DNA of 59,211 nucleotides from Natrinema limicola JCM 13563 (GTDB lineage: Archaea > Halobacteriota > Halobacteria > Halobacteriales > Natrialbaceae): the NCBI RefSeq assembly GCF_000337475.1, contig NZ_AOIT01000015.1, positions 549 to 59,759 of the forward strand. The letters are read 5' to 3'. Position 1 is the first letter of the stretch. Each line of letters begins with the position of its first letter. The notes under the pieces are model-generated. The model saw only the letters and a program-made list of their open reading frames with translations. It was not told where the DNA came from and searched no databases. The position numbers were made by a program, and so were the translations under genes. Below are positions 8,278 through 16,615 of this stretch, in pieces.

Positions 8278-9468
8278 CTAGCGCTCGCCAGCGAGTGCCG
8301 AAAAGAGCCGTTCTTCGAACTCGTCGCGGCTGATCCCGTCGGATGGACCGATGCCGTTCATGTGATCGACCGAGAGTTGGCCGCCACCCATACGCGCGTG
8401 CCCGCCCGCGCTTGCCATCGGAATGTCACTGATGGCGTGGCGGAGCGTCTCACCCATGTGAACCCGATCGTCACGCGACCGGCCGGAGAGATGAAGCGTC
8501 CCGTCGTGTTCGCCGTAGACGACGACCGCCGTGACACCCTCGAGGTGCATGAGTTCGTCTGCGGCCTGTGGGATCGCGTCGACGTTGCTGATCTCGCCGA
8601 CGTCGCAGACAGCGAAGGGGCCTTCGACCCGCTTTTCGGTGATCGCCGTTGCCTTGACCTGTAACACGTCATCGCTGACTTGCGGGTTGGCGATCCGATC
8701 GAGCAGGTCCTCGTCGATTCCGGGGAACAAGGCTGCGGCGGCGTCGAACTCCGCCCGCGAGCAGCCGTTCGTCAGGTGGTTCGTATCGGACTGGATCCCA
8801 TAGAGAAGACCTGTCGCAAGCTCCGGCGATACCGCAAGCGAGCTCGAGTCGTCCGCTGCATCCATCGTCGCGCCGATGTCGTGGAGATATTCGACGAGGA
8901 TCGTCGACGCCGCCCCGTACGCCGTTCGGACGTCGGTGAACTTCGTACCGGCTCCGTTCCCGGGGTGGTGATCGACGACAGCGATCGGCTCGACGGACTG
9001 GGCACCACTAAAGCCTCGCGGCGTGTTGTGATCGACCAGGACCACCGCGTCCGACGCGAGCTGGGAACTGGCTTCGATGGACTCGAGCTCGAGCCCGAGG
9101 ACGGTCCGGAACGCCCGGTTCTCTTGATGGCGGATCTCGCCTGCATACTGTAACGTCGTGGTCGTGTCGACCGATTCGGCGATCCGCTCGACGCCCATGG
9201 CACACGACATGGCGTCGGGATCGGGATTTGGATGCATCAACACGGACACGTCGTCGTAGTTTGCCAATAGGCGCTGGAACCGGGCCCCTGGCGGTCGTCG
9301 AAACCAGCGAACGAGCCACCAGACACCGAGGACGAGCGCGACGACGACGAGAACCAGCAGCGACAGTAGGAGCGGCTCGAGCGAACGGACCGAGTCGCTG
9401 ACCGACTCGACCACCAGCGGGTTCGTCCCGACTGCCGTCGTGGCCGTCGAGACGCTCCAAGCGCTCAT
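8278..9468 (-). CDS. Membrane-anchored DHH-family phosphoesterase
   Basis: 396-residue DHH/DHHA1 protein. One transmembrane helix (about residues 33-53, LLLSLLVLVVVALVLGVWWLV) precedes the catalytic domain, so it should be tethered to the membrane with its active site in the cytoplasm. DHH motifs: HPNPDPDA (79-86), VLVDHN (about 142-147) and AVVDHHPG (about 162-169). The DHHA1 substrate-binding motif SAGGHARMGGGQL lies near residue 355. Bacterial relatives are nanoRNases/pAp phosphatases or c-di-AMP phosphodiesterases; which of these applies is open. It is first in a run of minus-strand genes. Confidence 0.88.
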   Translation of the reverse strand: MSAWSVSTATTAVGTNPLVVESVSDSVRSLEPLLLSLLVLVVVALVLGVWWLVRWFRRPPGARFQRLLANYDDVSVLMHPNPDPDAMSCAMGVERIAESVDTTTTLQYAGEIRHQENRAFRTVLGLELESIEASSQLASDAVVLVDHNTPRGFSGAQSVEPIAVVDHHPGNGAGTKFTDVRTAYGAASTILVEYLHDIGATMDAADDSSSLAVSPELATGLLYGIQSDTNHLTNGCSRAEFDAAAALFPGIDEDLLDRIANPQVSDDVLQVKATAITEKRVEGPFAVCDVGEISNVDAIPQAADELMHLEGVTAVVVYGEHDGTLHLSGRSRDDRVHMGETLRHAISDIPMASAGGHARMGGGQLSVDHMNGIGPSDGISRDEFEERLFSALAGER

Positions 9469-9525
9469 ATCGCCATGTCAAATCGAACCACCAAGAGTGT
9501 TCCCCCGGTACCCCGTGTTCGGCGG

Positions 9526-10431
9526 CTACCGATCGCTGGTGGCGGCGGCCCGATAGCGCTCGATCGCGTCACGGTACCCCTCACGGAAGGTCGGATAGGC
9601 GAACTCGTAGCCCAGTTCGCGAAGCTTCTCGTTCGAACAGCGCTTGCTCGTCAGGATGCGGCGTCGGCCTGCCTCGGAGAGGTCGTCGTCCGCGAGCCGG
9701 TCGGCTTTCGTCCGCTTCGGCGGCTGCTCGACGCCACACTCGTCGGCCAGCCAGTCCGCGAACGCCCACTTCTCGGCGGGCTCGTCGTCGACCACTTGGA
9801 CGACCTCGCCGCAAGCGAGGGCTTCCTCGAGCACGTACCGGACCGCGCCGGCGGCGTCGTCCCGATGGACCATGTTCAGATAGCCCGCCGTTACAGGGCC
9901 CTCGAGATAGCGCTCGAGCCGATACCGGCCGGGGCCGTAGAGGCCGGCAAAGCGGGCGACAGTCCCCTCGAACCCGTATTGTTCGGGTAACTCGAGGGCG
10001 AGCCGTTCGGCCTCGGCGAGGACCGCGGTCTTGTCGGTCGTCGGCTCGAGGGGGGTCGTCTCGTCGACCCAGTCGCCGTCGTGGTCGCCGTGGACGCCCG
10101 TCGAGGAGGTGTAGACGAGCCGGTCGGGCGCGTGCTCGCGCTCGCCGAAGGCTTCGATCGCCGTGTGCAACCCCTCGACGTATACGTTGCGGGCGGCTTC
10201 GGCTCCCCGGCCGCCGCTGCTCGCCGCGAAGACGATCGCGTCGACGTTCGGGACAGCCGCGAGCGCCTCGCGGTCGGTGACGTCGGCCTGGACGGCGTCG
10301 AAGCCAGCGTCTTCGATCCGTGCAACGCCCTCATCTGATCGGCGGACGCCGATTGGGTCGTGATCTCGCGCCGCGAGCTGTCGACCCAGTTCGAGGCCGA
10401 CGTACCCACAGCCGAGAATGGCAACGCGCAT
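9526..10431 (-). CDS. NAD(P)-dependent SDR/epimerase-like protein
   Basis: 301-residue extended-SDR protein. The N-terminal dinucleotide site GCGYVGLELGRQL (about residues 7-19) is followed by the VDAIVFAASSGGRG loop, YTSSTGVHGDHDG and a VNMVHRDDAAGAVRYVLEEAL substrate block. The catalytic Tyr-x3-Lys motif of classical epimerases is not obvious, which is common in the YeeZ-like NAD(P)H-binding subgroup. No substrate can be assigned. It lies 46 bases after the sulfite-oxidase-like gene on the same strand and could be co-transcribed with it. Confidence 0.82.
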   Translation of the reverse strand: MRVAILGCGYVGLELGRQLAARDHDPIGVRRSDEGVARIEDAGFDAVQADVTDREALAAVPNVDAIVFAASSGGRGAEAARNVYVEGLHTAIEAFGEREHAPDRLVYTSSTGVHGDHDGDWVDETTPLEPTTDKTAVLAEAERLALELPEQYGFEGTVARFAGLYGPGRYRLERYLEGPVTAGYLNMVHRDDAAGAVRYVLEEALACGEVVQVVDDEPAEKWAFADWLADECGVEQPPKRTKADRLADDDLSEAGRRRILTSKRCSNEKLRELGYEFAYPTFREGYRDAIERYRAAATSDR

Positions 10432-10477
10432 ACGCGAGTTCGTGCCCGAATCAGCATAGGTTCACCGCTCGTGGCGA

Positions 10478-11722
10478 TCACTCGACAGTGACCTCGAGCG
10501 CGTGTGGGTGCCACGCGTTCTCGGCGTAGCCGCCCTCGTTCCACGGGTAGTCGTCGCCGTCTTCATCCGCGTCAGCGATCCGTGCCGGCTGGCGGCGGCC
10601 GCGTTCGTCGGTCGCGCGCGAGGCGAGCGTGTACGTGCCGGGTGCGGGCTCCCAGCGGTACCGAAACAGCCGCCACGCACAGTCGTAGTCCGGCCCGAAC
10701 CAGTCCGCATCCTGCCAGCTGTCGCCACCGTCGGTCGAGACCTCGATCCCCGTCACCGCGTCGTCGCCGGCCCAGGCGACGCCGACGATCTCGACCGTAC
10801 CGTCGGCATCCGGGGTGACGGTCGCGCCGTCGTCCGGCTGGCCGATCGTGGACTTGACGTTCTCGTCGAACGTGTAGGGATGGTCGATCTCGTCTGACTC
10901 GAGCTGGTCCCAGGTGTCGAACGTCGAAACTGTTGCGTTCGAGTTAGGCTCGACGCCCTCGGGATGGATGCGGTAGGACGATTGTTGCCACTGAGTGAAG
11001 TCCTCGCCGTCGCGGTCGGCCCACTCCGGGCCGTGGACCATCGTCTCCGTGACGTGCAACTCGGTGAGCCACTTGACGCTGTTGACGCCGTACCAGCCGG
11101 GGACGAGCAACCGAACCGGATGGCCGTGCTCGGGCGGCAACGGCTCGCCGTTTATTTCGTAGGCGAGGATGCAGTCCTCGAGGACCTTGGCCATCGGGAT
11201 CGAGCGAGCGAACCGGTCGTTTTCGTCCTCGACTTCGGGGTGGTCGCCGCCGACTGCGGTGAGCCACATCCCGTCGTCGGTCGTCGCGCCGTAGTTGGCC
11301 AGAATCGACGTCAGCGGCACACCGGTCCAGATGGCAGTGCTGACGGCCCCGTACTCCCACTGGACGCTGCCGGTTTCGGGATCGAAGTAACCGCGGCCGT
11401 TACCGGCACACTCCATTGTGTGTGCGACCGCGACCGTTGGGTAGTCCTCGCGAAGATCGTCCATCCCCAGCGTGCCCTCCCGGTCGACTGCGCCGGCGAG
11501 GTCGACCGCCCAGTCGGCGGCGTCGGGATCGAGCGTCTCGTTGCGGTGACAGACGTAATGGTCCTCGATCGGCGTGAGCCAGTTCGCGTACGTCTCCCGA
11601 TCAGCGGCACCCACGACCCGATACCGGTCCTCGAGATCGGTGACGGCTTCGGTGCCGGGTTTGCGCTCGAGAATCGCGTCAGTTTCCTGTTGCCGATTCT
11701 CGCTGCGCTCCGAGTTCGACAT
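10478..11722 (-). CDS. Sulfite oxidase-like molybdopterin enzyme
   Basis: 414-residue member of the sulfite oxidase family. Residues about 30-265 form the molybdopterin-binding domain, with the Mo-ligand cysteine in AHTMECAGNGRGYF and the conserved HGHPVRLLVPGWYGVNSVKWL block. The C-terminal part (about 290-414) is the Ig-like Mo-co dimerisation domain (VEIVGVAWAGDDAVTGIEVSTDGGDSWQ). There is no Tat signal, so it appears cytoplasmic, unlike many exported relatives. I choose ATG 11722, which lies about 27 bases behind a minus-strand TATA element (gatttatc, 11746-11753); an upstream GTG at 11731 is the alternative. The electron acceptor is unknown. Confidence 0.9.
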   Translation of the reverse strand: MSNSERSENRQQETDAILERKPGTEAVTDLEDRYRVVGAADRETYANWLTPIEDHYVCHRNETLDPDAADWAVDLAGAVDREGTLGMDDLREDYPTVAVAHTMECAGNGRGYFDPETGSVQWEYGAVSTAIWTGVPLTSILANYGATTDDGMWLTAVGGDHPEVEDENDRFARSIPMAKVLEDCILAYEINGEPLPPEHGHPVRLLVPGWYGVNSVKWLTELHVTETMVHGPEWADRDGEDFTQWQQSSYRIHPEGVEPNSNATVSTFDTWDQLESDEIDHPYTFDENVKSTIGQPDDGATVTPDADGTVEIVGVAWAGDDAVTGIEVSTDGGDSWQDADWFGPDYDCAWRLFRYRWEPAPGTYTLASRATDERGRRQPARIADADEDGDDYPWNEGGYAENAWHPHALEVTVE

Positions 11723-11745
11723 ACGGGCCACACATCACCGAGTGC

Positions 11746-11753
11746 GATAAATC
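11746..11753 (-). promoter_or_regulatory. TATA element for the sulfite-oxidase-like gene
   Basis: Reads gatttatc on the minus strand, 24-31 bases before the ATG at 11722; supports a leaderless start there. Confidence 0.5.
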
Positions 11754-11813
11754 ACGGGGCGTGGCAACACTCACCGAGACCAATCTGGAACACAACTGTG
11801 AGCGGAGCCGCGT

Positions 11814-12239
11814 CTACGGCGCACCGTCTGCGATCACGTATTGCACATGGACGAACTCCTCGAACGACATCGGCGCTCGCCCCTCGATCTTCTGCTGGAT
11901 CTCCTTTGCCTCGAGGTCGATGTCGATGTAGCTCTCGAGCGCCTCGACGTCGAGGACCGCCGTCGACATGCCCAACAGCAAGTGCTCGAGCGCCATTGTC
12001 ACGATCGTCTCCGGGTCCGGTTCGCCCTCGGCGAGTGACTGGATCTCGGCGGCTTCCTCGAGCGTCAGATCGGGCGAGTCGCCGGCTGCAAGCGCCTCGA
12101 GCGTGTCTTCGTCGAGGTCGGTGTCGGCCGCGACGGCTGCAGGGCCATACTGGTCGACGATCGTTGCGAGGTCGTCCTCGTACTCGGCCCGCAACGCGGC
12201 GGGCGAGTCGGGAACAGTCATCCGCTGTTCGTAGAACAT
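11814..12239 (-). CDS. DUF5791 family protein
   Basis: 141-residue very acidic helical protein of a haloarchaea-specific family. It contains VPDSPAALRAEYEDDLATIVDQYG, then two short HTH-like helices (DEDTLEALAAGDSPDLTLEEAAEIQSLAEG) resembling a degenerate DNA-binding unit, then IVTMALEHLLLGMSTAVLDVEALE. Function unknown. It is divergent from cetZ with a 139-bp shared promoter region. Start at MFYEQRMTVPDSP; the internal ATG at 12221 is an alternative. Confidence 0.75.
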   Translation of the reverse strand: MFYEQRMTVPDSPAALRAEYEDDLATIVDQYGPAAVAADTDLDEDTLEALAAGDSPDLTLEEAAEIQSLAEGEPDPETIVTMALEHLLLGMSTAVLDVEALESYIDIDLEAKEIQQKIEGRAPMSFEEFVHVQYVIADGAP

Positions 12240-12347
12240 ATCCGAACGGACGGGGATACAGCAGAAAGGTATTGTGACCTCTCCCGATCGTTGTGGGGAG
12301 TTACTGTGCAACCAGTCGGCTCACCAAGTGTATCAACTCACCGGAAC

Positions 12348-12354
12348 GTTAAAC
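12348..12354 (+). promoter_or_regulatory. TATA element for cetZ
   Basis: gttaaac about 28 bases before ATG 12379; agrees with a leaderless start. Confidence 0.5.
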
Positions 12355-12378
12355 AGGCTGCTTACATATGGAAGTGGT

Positions 12379-13461
12379 ATGAAAGTCGCCCTCCTCGGAG
12401 TCGGTCAGGCCGGTGGGAAGATTACTGAACGGCTTGCCCGGTTCGACGCAGACATGGGATTTGGAGCCGTTCAGGGCGCGTTGGCCGTCAATTCTGCGAA
12501 ACCCGACCTCAAGTCGCTCGAGTTCGTCGACACCCAGCTGATCGGTGCCGACCGCGTCAACGGCCATGGCGTCGGTGGTGACAACGAACTCGGTACCGAG
12601 GTTATGCAGTCGGACATCCAGCAGGTCCTCGGCGCACTCGACGGCCGTGTCACTTCGAAAGCGGAGGCAATCTTCGTTGTCGCCGGTCTCGGCGGCGGCA
12701 CCGGTAGCGGTGGTGCGCCCGTACTCGTCCACCATCTCCAGCAGGTCTACGATGTCCCCGTCTACGCGCTCGGTGTCTTACCGGGACGCAACGAAGGGGC
12801 GCTCTATCAGGCCAACGCCGGTCGGTCACTGAAGACCCTGCTGCGAGAAGCCGACGCGACGCTATTGATCGACAACGACGCCTGGCACGAACAGGGCGAG
12901 AGCGTCGAAGGGGCCTTCGAGACGATCAACGATCGGATCGCCCGGCGGGTCGGCCTGCTGTTCGCATCCGGTGAGGCCGTCGAAGGCGTCGGCGAGAGTG
13001 TGGTTGACTCGAGCGAAGTCATCAACACGCTGCGTGCAGGCGGCGTCGCGGCGCTTGGCTACGCGAGCGAAGTCGCAAGCGAGGACAGCGCCGAGAACAT
13101 CAGAACGACGATGAGCGTCTCCCGACAGGCGCTGCTGACGGGGACGAGCCTGCCGGATGCGACGACCGCGGAGGCGGCACTGCTCGTCATTGCGGGCCAG
13201 TCCGACGCGATTCCGCGCAAGGGCGTCGAGCGGGCTCGGCGCTGGCTCGAGGACGAGACCGGGAGTATGCAGGTCCGCGGCGGCGACTTCCCGCTTGACA
13301 GCGACCGCCTCGGCGCGCTGGTCTTACTCGGCGGGGCGGAACGGTCCGATCGGATCGAGGCGTTCATGGACCGTGCCCGGGAGGCAAAACAGGCTCAGGA
13401 AACCGAATCGACCGACCACGCGGACGCGTTCGCCGACGACCGGCTCGAGAACCTCTTTTAA
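12379..13461 (+). CDS. cetZ: CetZ-family tubulin-like GTPase
   Basis: 360-residue tubulin-superfamily protein of the archaeal CetZ group, cytoskeletal GTPases that influence cell shape and motility rather than division. N-terminal nucleotide site GVGQAGGK (residues 7-14), KGHGVG-like NGHGVGGDNELG (61-72), and the tubulin signature GGGTGSGG (105-112). The T7-loop region reads VVDSSEVINTL (about 208-218), as in CetZ, instead of the NxDFAD of FtsZ. It ends DRLENLF. It resembles a CetZ paralogue other than the shape-determining CetZ1, but I cannot assign the number. The frame is open back to 12274; ATG 12379 fits both the TATA element and the family start MKVALLGVGQAGGK. Confidence 0.93.
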   Translation: MKVALLGVGQAGGKITERLARFDADMGFGAVQGALAVNSAKPDLKSLEFVDTQLIGADRVNGHGVGGDNELGTEVMQSDIQQVLGALDGRVTSKAEAIFVVAGLGGGTGSGGAPVLVHHLQQVYDVPVYALGVLPGRNEGALYQANAGRSLKTLLREADATLLIDNDAWHEQGESVEGAFETINDRIARRVGLLFASGEAVEGVGESVVDSSEVINTLRAGGVAALGYASEVASEDSAENIRTTMSVSRQALLTGTSLPDATTAEAALLVIAGQSDAIPRKGVERARRWLEDETGSMQVRGGDFPLDSDRLGALVLLGGAERSDRIEAFMDRAREAKQAQETESTDHADAFADDRLENLF

Positions 13462-13537
13462 CGAACCGCGCTTTCGTCACCACGTGAACTGACGGCGACC
13501 CGACCGAGCCCGATCGGCTCCTTCGTACCCAGTTTTG

Positions 13538-13545
13538 TTTATAAG
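13538..13545 (+). promoter_or_regulatory. TATA element with a short ORF at the expected transcript start
   Basis: tttataag, 19-26 bases before an ATG at 13564. A transcript from here would begin almost at that ATG. Confidence 0.4.
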
Positions 13546-13563
13546 TCACTCGCGAGCCGTGGT

Positions 13564-13638
13564 ATGGCCCAACATGGGGGAACGACGCCCCTGCTAACGG
13601 TTTTCAGGGGTTGTGTGACCGGTACATTTAAATTATAG
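13564..13638 (+). other. Possible 24-codon leaderless ORF or small RNA
   Basis: ATG...TAG of 24 codons (MAQHGGTTPLLTVFRGCVTGTFKL) at the transcription start predicted from the TATA element. The DNA also forms a perfect 6-bp hairpin, ccccctg-like arm CCCCTG (13588-13593), 11-nt loop, CAGGGG (13605-13610), so it may act as an RNA rather than a peptide. The peptide matches no family I know and is not as acidic as the neighbouring proteins. Its end overlaps the second TATA element. Confidence 0.3.
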
Positions 13639-13652
13639 GCGACAGTACTGTC
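13625..13652 (+). promoter_or_regulatory. TATA element followed by a 12-bp palindrome
   Basis: catttaaatta-like TATA at 13625-13634, then the perfect palindrome gacagtactgtc at 13641-13652, between the TATA and the expected start (about 13655). That is where a haloarchaeal repressor would be expected to bind. The downstream gene starts about 200 bases later. Confidence 0.5.
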
Positions 13653-13840
13653 TGTCACCAGAACGCCACCGGGGCGCGTATCGCTCGACGATCGATGACA
13701 GGAAATCTTATTCACCGAGGTTTCGCAGATCGTGAGCAGCCGCTTCGACCAGTTGATCGAGAGTTAGTGAGTCATTCGCCGAGCCGTCGGCGAGCGCTTA
13801 CACAGTCGGTCGACTGGTTCCCCGGTGCGGGTATGGCACA

Positions 13841-13845
13841 GAGGT
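13841..13845 (+). promoter_or_regulatory. Shine-Dalgarno for the coiled-coil gene
   Basis: gaggt, 9 bases before ATG 13855, matching the anti-SD ...ACCUCC. It fixes the start and shows that this mRNA has a leader, unlike most genes here. Confidence 0.55.
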
Positions 13846-13854
13846 TTGACTAAC

Positions 13855-14736
13855 ATGGTAGACGAATCGAAAAACATCGAACTGACAGAGGACGACCTCG
13901 AAAACAAATCGAAAGGACAGCTCATCAAGATGGCCGGCCAGCTGCGAGACCGGCGAAACGAGCTGAACCAGATGGCTTCCGAGCGCGCATCCAAGCGCGA
14001 CGACCTGAACGCGAAGACTCGCGAGAAGGTCGACAAAGCCCAAGAGCACCGCGAGAAACGCGACGAGCTCAACGAGCAGGTCCAGGAGCACAAGGAAAGC
14101 CGCAACGAGCTCAACGCCGAAGCCAACGAGCTGTTCGACAAGGTCGAGCAGCTCAAGTCGGACATGGAACTCGACGAGGGCAAGGACTTAGAGGAGCTCG
14201 AAGAAGAGATCGAGCAACTCGAGTTTAAACAGCAGACCGAGGTTCTCTCGAGTGAAGACGAAAAAGAGCTGATCGAGAAGATCGAGTCCAAGCGCGAGGA
14301 GTACGAAGAGCGCAAGCAGAAACTCGACCAAAACGAGGATCTCGAGGAGCTCGTCGAGGAAGCCGAGGAAGTCCGATCAGAAGCCTCCCAGCACCACCAG
14401 AAGGTGACGGAGCTGGCGGACAAGGCACAGGAACATCACAATCAGATGATCGAGGCCTACCGCGAGGCCGACGACATCCGTGATGAGGCCGACGAGATGC
14501 ACGAGAAGTTCGTCGAGGCCCAGGAAGCCGCCGACCGCCACCACGAGGACTTCGTCCGCGTCCAGAAGCGCCTGCGCGAACTGGACAAGAAAGAGGAAGA
14601 AGAGCGCAAGTCCGAGCGCGACAAGAAGAAAGAAGAGGCCAAAGAAGAGGCCGAGGAAATCTATCAGAAGTTCAAGGAAGGCGAGACCCTCGACACCGAG
14701 GACCTGATGAAGCTCCAGAAGACGGGGCTGCTCTAG
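13855..14736 (+). CDS. Long coiled-coil protein
   Basis: 293-residue, extremely charged, almost entirely helical protein with heptad-like repeats of Glu/Lys/Leu from about residue 10 to the end, broken near 110-125 and 190. There is no membrane segment and no enzymatic motif. Homologues are conserved across haloarchaea and were once labelled 'phosphoserine phosphatase', which this sequence does not support (no DxDx motif). A structural or SMC-like scaffold role is only a guess. ATG 13855 is preceded by a Shine-Dalgarno sequence. Its lysine content is unusually high for this proteome, especially in the C-terminal KKEEAKEEAEE stretch. Confidence 0.85.
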   Translation: MVDESKNIELTEDDLENKSKGQLIKMAGQLRDRRNELNQMASERASKRDDLNAKTREKVDKAQEHREKRDELNEQVQEHKESRNELNAEANELFDKVEQLKSDMELDEGKDLEELEEEIEQLEFKQQTEVLSSEDEKELIEKIESKREEYEERKQKLDQNEDLEELVEEAEEVRSEASQHHQKVTELADKAQEHHNQMIEAYREADDIRDEADEMHEKFVEAQEAADRHHEDFVRVQKRLRELDKKEEEERKSERDKKKEEAKEEAEEIYQKFKEGETLDTEDLMKLQKTGLL

Positions 14737-14755
14737 ATCGATCCCGTCTACCTCG

Positions 14756-14780
14756 ATTTTCTCCCGATTTTCGGGGTTTG
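14756..14780 (+). terminator. Hairpin with T tracts after the coiled-coil gene
   Basis: cccga-ttt-tcggg at 14763-14775, flanked by gattttc and gggttt, 27 bases after the stop codon. A short stem, but in the right place for termination. Confidence 0.4.
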
Positions 14781-15144
14781 AACGCGGTCGTATCGCTGTT
14801 TTCTGCGTCGCCACATCGAGAGCGGATGCCAGTTGCGCGTCCGACTCCCTGACGACCACTGCGTCTCGTGTGCCGGCCACGCTCGAGTCCGTCGCACGAG
14901 ACTGCATGCCAATATGGTTGTAGCCTGTTACTATTCGAACGATCGGCAGGGGGTAGCAATGGCTTACGATGGAACGACCGATGGTCGACAGCCCGAATCG
15001 GGGTGGCTCAGGGCTCGAGTGAGGCGACGATCGCAGACGAGCCCTGCTGGTGAGGAGTGGACACGCGAGTATCTGTAGTCGGTACCTATGACCGTCCAGT
15101 CGGGACTCGTTCGGTGGCGACCGCGATGGGATGTAGTATTCGAT

Positions 15145-15151
15145 CTATAAC
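15145..15151 (+). promoter_or_regulatory. TATA element for the ATP-grasp gene
   Basis: ctataac, centred 33 bases before ATG 15181; a short leader of a few bases is expected. Confidence 0.45.
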
Positions 15152-15180
15152 AATGGAAGAGGGGCCCACAGCCATCGCCT

Positions 15181-16527
15181 ATGGAACGACACAGGGACGA
15201 CGCGGGCGTGGTCGTGCCGGGGATCGACGCGCCGAGTACCGTCGCGTGTCTCCGCTCGCTTCGACCGCGCGGTATCCGCACGATCGTCGGCTCGGAGTCG
15301 CGGTCGACGCCGGCGGCCACGTCTGCCTATCGCGACGAGTTCGTCGGACTGCCGGACCCGGAGACGGACCTCGCTGCATACGGTGACGCTTTGCTCTCGC
15401 TGGCCGAGCGGCCGGACGTCGAGACGATCATCCCGGTTCGCGAGGAGGATATCTACGTGCTTGCCGAGCGAAAAGACGCGTTTGCGGACGTAATCGCGAC
15501 GCCGTGGCCGGACTTCGAGACGCTTCGACGCGTCCAAGACCGCGTCGACCTCTTTGCAGCCGCCGATGCGGCTGGGGTTGCCGCTCCCGAGACCGCGCTG
15601 CTCGATCAGTGGGACGACTGGGACCGGGAGACGATCGTCAAACCACGATACACCGTCGCATCCTCCACCTATCTCGGCGCGCGGTTCGACGACGCGGAGA
15701 TCGGCTCGACGGAGTACCAGCGACCGGGTACTCAGCCGGATCCTCAGGCTGCTCTCGAGCGGCGCGGCCACGTTCCGCTCGTCCAGGAACGAATCCCTGA
15801 CTCACGGGAGTTCGGCTTTTTTGCACTTTATGAGCACGGCGATGCGGTCGCGACCTTCCAGCACTGTCAGCGTCGGGGCTGGAAGTACTGTGGTGGCCCC
15901 AGCGCTTACCGCGAGTCGGTCCACATCCCCGACCTCGAGACTGCCGGACGCGCCCTGCTCGACGAACTCGAGTGGCACGGGCTCGCGATGGTCGAGTTCC
16001 TGCGCGATCCGGCCGACGGTGAGTTCAAGCTGATGGAGATCAATCCGCGATTCTGGTCGTCGCTGCCGTTTTCAGTTCGTGTCGGCGCGGATTTCCCCTA
16101 CTACTACTGGCAGCTGGCAACCGACGGACAGCTCACGTCGGAGCCGACCTACGATGTTGGGGTGGGCGGGCACCTCTTGCGAGGGGAACTCAGTTACCTC
16201 CATAGCGTCGCGACCGAGGAGTACCCGCTCGTCGAGCGGCCGTCGCTCGGCACGGCTGCACGCGAGGTCGCCACGTCACTGGTGTCCCACCCACGGTTCG
16301 ATTACGCGGTGCTCGACGATCCGGTGCCGTTCTTCCAGGACGGCGTCAACCTCGTGCAAGCGTGGCTCGACGGCCGATCCGACGGCGGCATACCGGATCA
16401 GACCGAAACCAGTCTCGAGCCCGAGTCGACGGACGACGGAGTGGAGCCGACGGAGACGAAGCCGGGGGCTGACGAGGAGTCGACACGGTCGGCCCAGACC
16501 GACGGCGGCCGGTCGCCGGACTCGTAG
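15181..16527 (+). CDS. ATP-grasp carboxylate-amine ligase-like protein
   Basis: 448-residue ATP-grasp protein. Pre-ATP-grasp domain at about 1-115 (VVVPGIDAPSTVACLRSLRPRGIRTIVGSE, then DVETIIPVREEDIYVLAER). The ATP-binding part has IVKPRYTVASS, PLVQERIPDSREFGFFALYE, and the metal-binding/catalytic MVEFLRDPADGEFKLMEINPRFWSSL (about 264-290). Relatives are annotated carboxylate-amine ligases or carbamoyl-phosphate-synthase-like proteins; some act in cell-surface or natural-product assembly. The last 60 residues are a disordered acidic tail (ETSLEPESTDDG...). Substrates are unknown and no partner gene is adjacent. Confidence 0.85.
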   Translation: MERHRDDAGVVVPGIDAPSTVACLRSLRPRGIRTIVGSESRSTPAATSAYRDEFVGLPDPETDLAAYGDALLSLAERPDVETIIPVREEDIYVLAERKDAFADVIATPWPDFETLRRVQDRVDLFAAADAAGVAAPETALLDQWDDWDRETIVKPRYTVASSTYLGARFDDAEIGSTEYQRPGTQPDPQAALERRGHVPLVQERIPDSREFGFFALYEHGDAVATFQHCQRRGWKYCGGPSAYRESVHIPDLETAGRALLDELEWHGLAMVEFLRDPADGEFKLMEINPRFWSSLPFSVRVGADFPYYYWQLATDGQLTSEPTYDVGVGGHLLRGELSYLHSVATEEYPLVERPSLGTAAREVATSLVSHPRFDYAVLDDPVPFFQDGVNLVQAWLDGRSDGGIPDQTETSLEPESTDDGVEPTETKPGADEESTRSAQTDGGRSPDS

Positions 16528-16615
16528 GCGATCGCACTGATCGATATGGGGTCGTCTGCGTGTCTAACCGCCAACGCTTAACGGGAACCGCACCCAGCTA
16601 TCGGTATGACTCGAG

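Larger units (their letters stand above)
13462..13854. other. Regulatory intergenic region between cetZ and the coiled-coil gene
   Basis: About 390 bases with two separate TATA-like elements (13538-13545 and 13625-13634), a 24-codon ORF after the first, a 12-bp palindrome after the second, and a 6-codon ORF (13833-13853) ending just before ATG 13855. The coiled-coil gene therefore seems to have a long leader or an unrecognised RNA upstream. No tRNA, SRP RNA or RNase P RNA features are visible. Confidence 0.5.
14737..15180. other. Intergenic region, terminator at left, promoter at right
   Basis: About 440 bases. A small hairpin follows the coiled-coil gene and ctataac lies about 33 bases before ATG 15181. 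Between them I see no ORF with plausible codon use, no tRNA and no repeat shared with the rest of the window. Confidence 0.5.

Noticed and set aside
13855-14736. Older label 'phosphoserine phosphatase' for the coiled-coil protein
   Set aside because: No HAD motif (DxDx, Lys or DD) exists in the sequence, which is coiled coil almost throughout.
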